NCBI GenBank assembly: GCA_003140115.1
Contig: PLIQ01000494.1
Coordinates: 1 to 8,440 of the forward strand
DNA length: 8,440 bases
Origin: Actinomycetota bacterium
GTDB taxonomy: Bacteria > Actinomycetota > Actinomycetes > Streptosporangiales > Streptosporangiaceae
Direction: 5' to 3'
Shown: in pieces, positions 4,845 to 8,440 of the stretch
Layout of the letters: each line of letters opens with the position of its first letter
Position numbering within the stretch: position 1 is the stretch's first letter
The notes under the pieces: generated by a model
Seen by the model: the letters and a program-made list of their open reading frames with translations, nothing else
The model's database searches: none
What the model was told of the DNA's origin: nothing
Translations under genes and position numbers: made by a program

Positions 4845-7367
4845 GTGGACGCCGTGACCGGTGTGGTGATCCCCGACGAGGCCGAACTGCGACGCCGGGT
4901 CGGCCGTCTTTCGCTGGAACGGAAGGTCCGGCTGCTGACCGGGGCCGACTTCTGGGCGCTGTACTCCGAACCGGCGGCTGGGCTGCGCCGGCTCGTGACG
5001 TCCGACGGGCCGGCCGGGGTCCGCGGCGAGTCCTGGGACGAGCGGGACAGCTCCGCGAACGTGCCGTCGGCGACGGCGCTGGCCGCCACGTGGGACACCG
5101 GACGGGTCGAGGCGGTCGGCGCGCTGCTCGCCCGCGAGGCGCGACGCAAAGGCGTCGACGTCCTGCTCGCCCCCACCGTGAACCTGCACCGGACCCCGTA
5201 CGGGGGCCGGAGCTTCGAGTGCTTCTCCGAGGACCCGCTGCTGACCGCGCGGATCGGCGGGGCCTACGTCCGGGGCCTGCAGCGCTGCGGTGTCGGCGCC
5301 ACGGTCAAGCACTTCGTCGGCAACGACTCCGAGACGCAGCGGATGACGGTCGACGTCCGCATCGACGACCGGACCCTACGGGAGCTATACCTGGCGCCGT
5401 TCGAAGCCATCGTCCGGGACGAGGGCGCCTGGGCGGTGATGGCTTCCTACAACGGGGTCAACGGGTCGCCGATGACCGAGAGCCCGCTGCTGCGCGACAT
5501 CCTGGATGGCGAGTGGGGCTACGACGGCCTGGTGATGTCGGACTGGACCGCCACCCACACCACCGAGGCCGCCGCCCGGGCCGCCCTCGACCTAGCCATG
5601 CCCGGACCCGCCAGCGTGTACGGTCCCTGGGGCGAGGCGCTGGTCGACGCGGTCGGGAAGGGCGCGGTGGAGGAGGCGCTCATCGACGACAAGGTGGTCC
5701 GCATCCTCCGCCTGGCCGCGCGGGTCGGCGCCCTGGCTGACGGCCCCGCCCCGGTTGAGCTGGCCCTCGAAGCACCGGATTCGGTGGCGGTCGCTCAGGA
5801 GCTGCGAGCCGCCGCGGCGGCCGGCTTCGTACTGGCCCGCAACGACGGCCTCCTGCCGCTGCCGCGGTCCAGCCCCGGGGAGGGAACAGGGTTCGGCCGG
5901 CGGCTGCGCGTGGCCGTCATCGGGCCGAACGCCGAGGTCGCACGCACCATGGGCGGCGGCAGCGCCACGGTGTTCCCGCCCTACACGATCTCGCCGCTGG
6001 AAGGCCTGCGTACCGCCGGTCTGCACGTGACGTACGCGCTGGGCGTGACCTCGGACCTGCGCGGCGGGGTGGCCCGGGCTCCCTGGCTGCTGCGGCCGGA
6101 CCAGAGCGCGGACCCCGGCACCGGCGCCGAGGTCCGCTTCCTGTCCGAAACCGGCGAGCTAGCCGGGTCGGAGCTGCGCGACGGAGCCACGTTCACCTGG
6201 CTGAGCGGCTTCGCGACGTCCGGCATCACCGAGCCGGTGGCCCGGCTGGAGGTCCGCTGCGTGATCCGGGCCACCGCGGGCGGCGAATACCGGCTGGGCG
6301 TCTCCGGCCTCGGCCGCTACCGCCTGCTGGTCGACGGCGCGGAGGTCTTCGACGCCACCTTGGCCCTGGCCGACGGCGCGGACATCGCCGAGGCCCTGAT
6401 GCGGCCGCCCCAGCAGCTGACCCCGGTCCAGCTGGCCGAAGGCCAGTCGGTCGACGTGGTGGTGGAGCACGACGTGGCCTCCTCGCCGTTCGCCGGGCTC
6501 GGCACGTTCGTGCAGCTCAACCTCGTAACGCCACACGGCACCGACGACGAGGAGATCGCGGCGGCGGTCGCCCTGGCCGCCGCCAGCGACGCGGCCGTGG
6601 TGGTGGTCGGCACCACCGCCGAGGTGGAGAGCGAGGGCTTCGACCGCACCACGCTGGCGCTGCCGGGCCGTCAGGATGAGCTGGTCCGTCAGGTTCTCGC
6701 GGCTAATCCCCGGACCGTGGTGGTGGTGAACTCGGGCGCCCCGGTCCTGCTGCCGTGGGCCCAGGACGCGGCGGCGGTGCTGCTGTCCTGGTTCGGCGGC
6801 CAGGAGTACGGCAACGCGCTGGCCGACGTGCTGCTCGGCGACGTCGAGCCCGGCGGGCGGCTGCCCGTGACGTGGCCCGCCACCGAGGAAGGCCTGCCGT
6901 CCACCCAGCCCGTCGACGGCGTACTGACCTACCACGAGGGCCTGTTCATCGGCTACCGCGCATATGACCGCGACGGCCGGGAACCGCTGTTCCCGTTCGG
7001 CCACGGCACCGGCTACACCACCTGGGCCCATGAGTCGGTCACGCTGGACCAGGCCCCGGCGGGCGCTGCGGGCGTCGCGGTCTGCGTCCAGGTGCGGAAC
7101 ACCGGCTCGCGCCGGGGCCGCGAGGTCATCCAGGTCTACGCCTCCCGGCCGGACTCGGCGATCGAGCGCCCGGCCAAGTGGCTGGCCGGCTTCGCCACCG
7201 TCGACGCGGACCCCGGTGAGACGGTCACGGCCGGCGTCCTGATCCCCGAGCGCGCCTTCCAGCACTGGACCGGCGACGGCTGGTCCACCGAACCCGGCTC
7301 GTTCGTCCTGTCCGCTGGCCCCTCCTCCGCCTCGCTCCCGCTCACCGCCACGATCGAGCTCGGCTAA
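4845..7367 (+). CDS. GH3 beta-glucosidase with PA14 insertion and fibronectin-III-like tail
   Basis: This protein of about 840 residues should hydrolyse terminal beta-glucosides by a retaining mechanism. The N-terminal barrel (about 1-300) shows TSDGPAGVRG (about 52-61), GRSFECFSEDP, V-K155-H156-F, and the nucleophile D233 in VMSDWTATH. The alpha/beta sandwich domain (about 310-700) carries VESEGFDR, whose Glu595 or Glu597 is the probable acid/base. It is interrupted at about 400-560 by a PA14-like beta domain, including YRLLVDGAEVFD. A fibronectin-III-like domain closes the protein (about 735-838). This order matches KmBglI of Kluyveromyces marxianus and the macrolide glucosidase DesR of Streptomyces. 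There is no signal peptide, so it is probably cytoplasmic. The start is uncertain: GTG 4845 lies two bases after the previous stop, GTG 4854, 4863 and 4866 are also in frame, and none has a good Shine-Dalgarno, suggesting translational coupling. Exact substrate is unknown. Confidence 0.94.
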   Translation: MDAVTGVVIPDEAELRRRVGRLSLERKVRLLTGADFWALYSEPAAGLRRLVTSDGPAGVRGESWDERDSSANVPSATALAATWDTGRVEAVGALLAREARRKGVDVLLAPTVNLHRTPYGGRSFECFSEDPLLTARIGGAYVRGLQRCGVGATVKHFVGNDSETQRMTVDVRIDDRTLRELYLAPFEAIVRDEGAWAVMASYNGVNGSPMTESPLLRDILDGEWGYDGLVMSDWTATHTTEAAARAALDLAMPGPASVYGPWGEALVDAVGKGAVEEALIDDKVVRILRLAARVGALADGPAPVELALEAPDSVAVAQELRAAAAAGFVLARNDGLLPLPRSSPGEGTGFGRRLRVAVIGPNAEVARTMGGGSATVFPPYTISPLEGLRTAGLHVTYALGVTSDLRGGVARAPWLLRPDQSADPGTGAEVRFLSETGELAGSELRDGATFTWLSGFATSGITEPVARLEVRCVIRATAGGEYRLGVSGLGRYRLLVDGAEVFDATLALADGADIAEALMRPPQQLTPVQLAEGQSVDVVVEHDVASSPFAGLGTFVQLNLVTPHGTDDEEIAAAVALAAASDAAVVVVGTTAEVESEGFDRTTLALPGRQDELVRQVLAANPRTVVVVNSGAPVLLPWAQDAAAVLLSWFGGQEYGNALADVLLGDVEPGGRLPVTWPATEEGLPSTQPVDGVLTYHEGLFIGYRAYDRDGREPLFPFGHGTGYTTWAHESVTLDQAPAGAAGVAVCVQVRNTGSRRGREVIQVYASRPDSAIERPAKWLAGFATVDADPGETVTAGVLIPERAFQHWTGDGWSTEPGSFVLSAGPSSASLPLTATIELG

Positions 7368-7399
7368 GGGGCCATCGTCGGCCAGCGTTTCCGCGGCGA

Positions 7400-7425
7400 C
7401 GCCTTGTGAATTCTTTCACAAGGCG
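7400..7425. terminator. Perfect 11-bp stem-loop after the glucosidase gene; also an exact CRP-type palindrome
   Basis: CGCCTTGTGAA (7400-7410) pairs perfectly with TTCACAAGGCG (7415-7425) across the 4-base loop TTCT, 32 bases after the glucosidase stop. It is well placed to end the operon transcript, although the usual T-run is missing, as is common in high-G+C actinobacteria. The core also reads TGTGA-ATTCTT-TCACA (7405-7420), an exact match to the TGTGA-N6-TCACA site bound by CRP/GlxR-type cAMP regulators. The two readings are not exclusive: the site could terminate one unit and regulate the downstream transporter, whose start lies about 320 bases away. Confidence 0.6.
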
Positions 7426-7483
7426 CGTATGCCCGCCGGGTCCGGCTATCGGGTGATTTATCTCATGAGCAATCGCCGCCACT

Positions 7484-7510
7484 ATTACGGGAACGTGACG
7501 TGCCCGGAAA
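7484..7510 (+). promoter_or_regulatory. Weak GlnR-like element
   Basis: ATTAC (7484-7488), GTGAC (7495-7499) and GGAAA (7506-7510) follow one another with six bases between each. The spacing is that of actinobacterial GlnR half-sites (GTNAC and GAAAC types), but only the middle one fits well. It may be a secondary binding site or chance. Confidence 0.25.
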
Positions 7511-7605
7511 ACCCGAACCCACCGGGCCGGACGGCGGGTCCACCGGCAGAGTGCCGCTGACCAGGTGATCAGCCGTGATACATCGAGGAAACCTCGGCCG
7601 CACTC

Positions 7606-7644
7606 GTTACCGCCCGCGTAACAACCGAGTAATACGACCGAAAC
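7606..7644 (+). promoter_or_regulatory. Putative GlnR operator of the ammonium transporter gene
   Basis: Four half-sites line up: GTTAC (7606-7610), GTAAC (7618-7622), GTAAT (7629-7633) and GAAAC (7640-7644). Spacers are 7, 6 and 6 bases. The known GlnR box of Streptomyces and relatives is built as gTnAC-n6-GaAAC repeated with an 11-base step. The right half here (GTAAT-n6-GAAAC) fits well; the left half has one base too many and GTAAC in place of GAAAC. The site ends 100 bases before the transporter start. GlnR activates ammonium transporter genes under nitrogen limitation in these bacteria, so the same role is inferred. Confidence 0.6.
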
Positions 7645-7735
7645 TCGCGCATGGGACACATGCCTTTGCAGGTACACGGAGCGGCCGGGGTAGAGCCAGC
7701 GCAGGGTTGGCCCCCAGAAGGCCCCGATAGCCCCT

Positions 7736-7740
7736 GGAGG
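7736..7740 (+). promoter_or_regulatory. Shine-Dalgarno sequence deciding the transporter start
   Basis: GGAGG lies four bases before the GTG at 7745. The spacing is short, but no other in-frame start with a better site is nearby, and the protein from this GTG begins at the expected distance from the first membrane helix. Confidence 0.65.
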
Positions 7741-7744
7741 CGTA

Positions 7745-8440
7745 GTGGTTCCTTATCCTAGCTGGCTGAGTGCTGGGGATAATGCCTGGCAGCTGACAGC
7801 AGCCACGCTGGTCGGGTTGATGTCGATTCCGGCCCTGGCCGTTCTGTACGGCGGTCTCGTGCAGAAGAAGTGGGCCATGAACACCATGATGATGGTGTTC
7901 TGCACCTTCTGCCTGACCCTGATCACCTGGGTCCTGTGGGCCTTCAAGATGGGCTTCGGCACGCCGTTGCTCCACGTGACCCTCGGTGGTACCTACCTCG
8001 GGATCGTCGGCGACCCGCGGACCATCCTCGGGGCCGCCGCAGAAACGGGGCAGGCGAACATCCCGTTGCTGGACGGCCTGATGCCGGCCTTCCGGTTCCC
8101 GGAGTCGTCGCTGGCCTACTTCCAGTTCGTGTTCGCGGCAATCACCCCGATCCTGTTCATCGGCAGCGTCATCGGCCGGATCAGCTTCAAGGTCTGGCTG
8201 ATTTTCGTGCCGCTGTGGATCACGTTCGCCTACGCGGTCAACGCGTTCCTGCTCTGGGGCGGCGGCTACTGGGCGGCCAATGGCGCCCTGGACTTCTCCG
8301 GCGGTTATGTCATCCACCTAGCGGCCGGCGTCTCCGGCTTTACCGCCGCATGGGTGATCGGGCCCAGGCTCAAGCGGGACCGCGAGCGGGCCATCCCGAA
8401 CAACCTGCTGTTCATCGCGGTCGGCGCCGGCATCTTGTGG
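7745..8440 (+). CDS. amt: Ammonium transporter, Amt/Mep/Rh family (3' end outside the window)
   Basis: The first 232 codons encode the N-terminal half of an integral-membrane ammonium channel, normally 400-450 residues and trimeric. Hydrophobic helices are visible at about residues 16-38, 46-70, 124-146, 150-170 and 184-203. Pore residues match E. coli AmtB at a constant offset of 23: F126 and F130 (F103, F107, the Phe gate and recruitment site), W171 (W148), D183 (D160) and H191 (H168, first of the twin pore histidines). The second His and F215 would lie past the edge. Between helices 2 and 3 is a long loop (about 71-120). There is no cleavable signal peptide; the protein starts just before helix 1, with D12-N13-A14-W15. 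A GlnR-like operator upstream suggests induction under nitrogen limitation. A glnK-type PII gene often follows amt in actinobacteria, but that region is not visible. Function is secure at family level. Confidence 0.95.
   Translation, partial: MVPYPSWLSAGDNAWQLTAATLVGLMSIPALAVLYGGLVQKKWAMNTMMMVFCTFCLTLITWVLWAFKMGFGTPLLHVTLGGTYLGIVGDPRTILGAAAETGQANIPLLDGLMPAFRFPESSLAYFQFVFAAITPILFIGSVIGRISFKVWLIFVPLWITFAYAVNAFLLWGGGYWAANGALDFSGGYVIHLAAGVSGFTAAWVIGPRLKRDRERAIPNNLLFIAVGAGILW

Larger units (their letters stand above)
7368..7744. other. Intergenic regulatory region between the glucosidase and ammonium transporter genes
   Basis: No gene is supported in these 377 bp. The base composition is visibly less G+C-rich than the coding parts. 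From left to right it holds a strong palindrome (7400-7425), a weak GlnR-like element (7484-7510), a short GCTGA/TCAGC inverted repeat (7556-7573), a CGAGG-AAA-CCTCG hairpin (7584-7596), a good GlnR-like operator (7606-7644), a GCATG/CATGC inverted repeat (7649-7663) and the Shine-Dalgarno of the transporter gene. No clear -35/-10 pair was found; TTGCAG (7666-7671) and TAGAGC (7691-7696) are 19 bases apart, which is too far to claim. Confidence 0.7.

Noticed and set aside
6159..7265. 368-codon open frame on the - strand within the glucosidase gene
   Set aside because: It mirrors the third-position bias of a clear GH3 gene and has no recognisable domain.
7607..8317. 236-codon open frame on the - strand over the ammonium transporter
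   Set aside because: The + strand encodes an Amt protein with all expected pore residues in register; the antisense reading is charged low-complexity sequence.

Overview
The window is very G+C-rich, with G or C at almost every third codon position. It uses GTG starts freely, packs its genes tightly, and carries a GlnR-type nitrogen operator before an ammonium transporter gene. Together these point to a chromosomal segment of an actinomycete-type actinobacterium. The genus cannot be named from the sequence alone. All six genes lie on the + strand. No tRNA, rRNA, CRISPR array, transposase or phage gene was seen.

Positions 1-361 hold no convincing gene. They form a G-rich, hairpin-rich leader with a 16-bp direct repeat, before the first gene. 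Positions 362-7367 read as one operon-like run: an ACAD11-like acyl-CoA dehydrogenase (362-1642), an SDR-family 3-hydroxyacyl-CoA/3-oxoacyl reductase-type enzyme (1707-2459), two acyl-CoA dehydrogenase family proteins overlapping by ATGA (2507-3691 and 3688-4842), and a PA14-containing GH3 beta-glucosidase (4845-7367) that starts two bases after the previous stop. The two gaps inside the run (64 and 47 bp) each carry short repeats built around the Shine-Dalgarno region.

Functionally, the first four genes supply oxidation steps for a CoA thioester. The dehydrogenases introduce a double bond and the SDR interconverts 3-hydroxy and 3-oxo groups. The overlapping pair looks like the two halves of a heteromeric acyl-CoA dehydrogenase: the first protein keeps the catalytic Glu and the second has lost it, as in the actinobacterial sterol side-chain enzymes. 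The intracellular-looking GH3 glucosidase behind them is an unusual partner. It suggests, as inference only, that the pathway handles a glucosylated lipid or hydrophobic aglycone: sugar removal followed by beta-oxidation-type degradation. No CoA ligase, enoyl-CoA hydratase or thiolase is present in the window.

Positions 7368-7744 separate this run from a nitrogen gene. They contain a perfect 11-bp stem that also reads as an exact TGTGA-N6-TCACA CRP/GlxR-type site, a GlnR-like operator, and a Shine-Dalgarno sequence. The window ends inside an Amt-family ammonium transporter gene (7745 to the edge), whose pore residues line up without gaps with E. coli AmtB.
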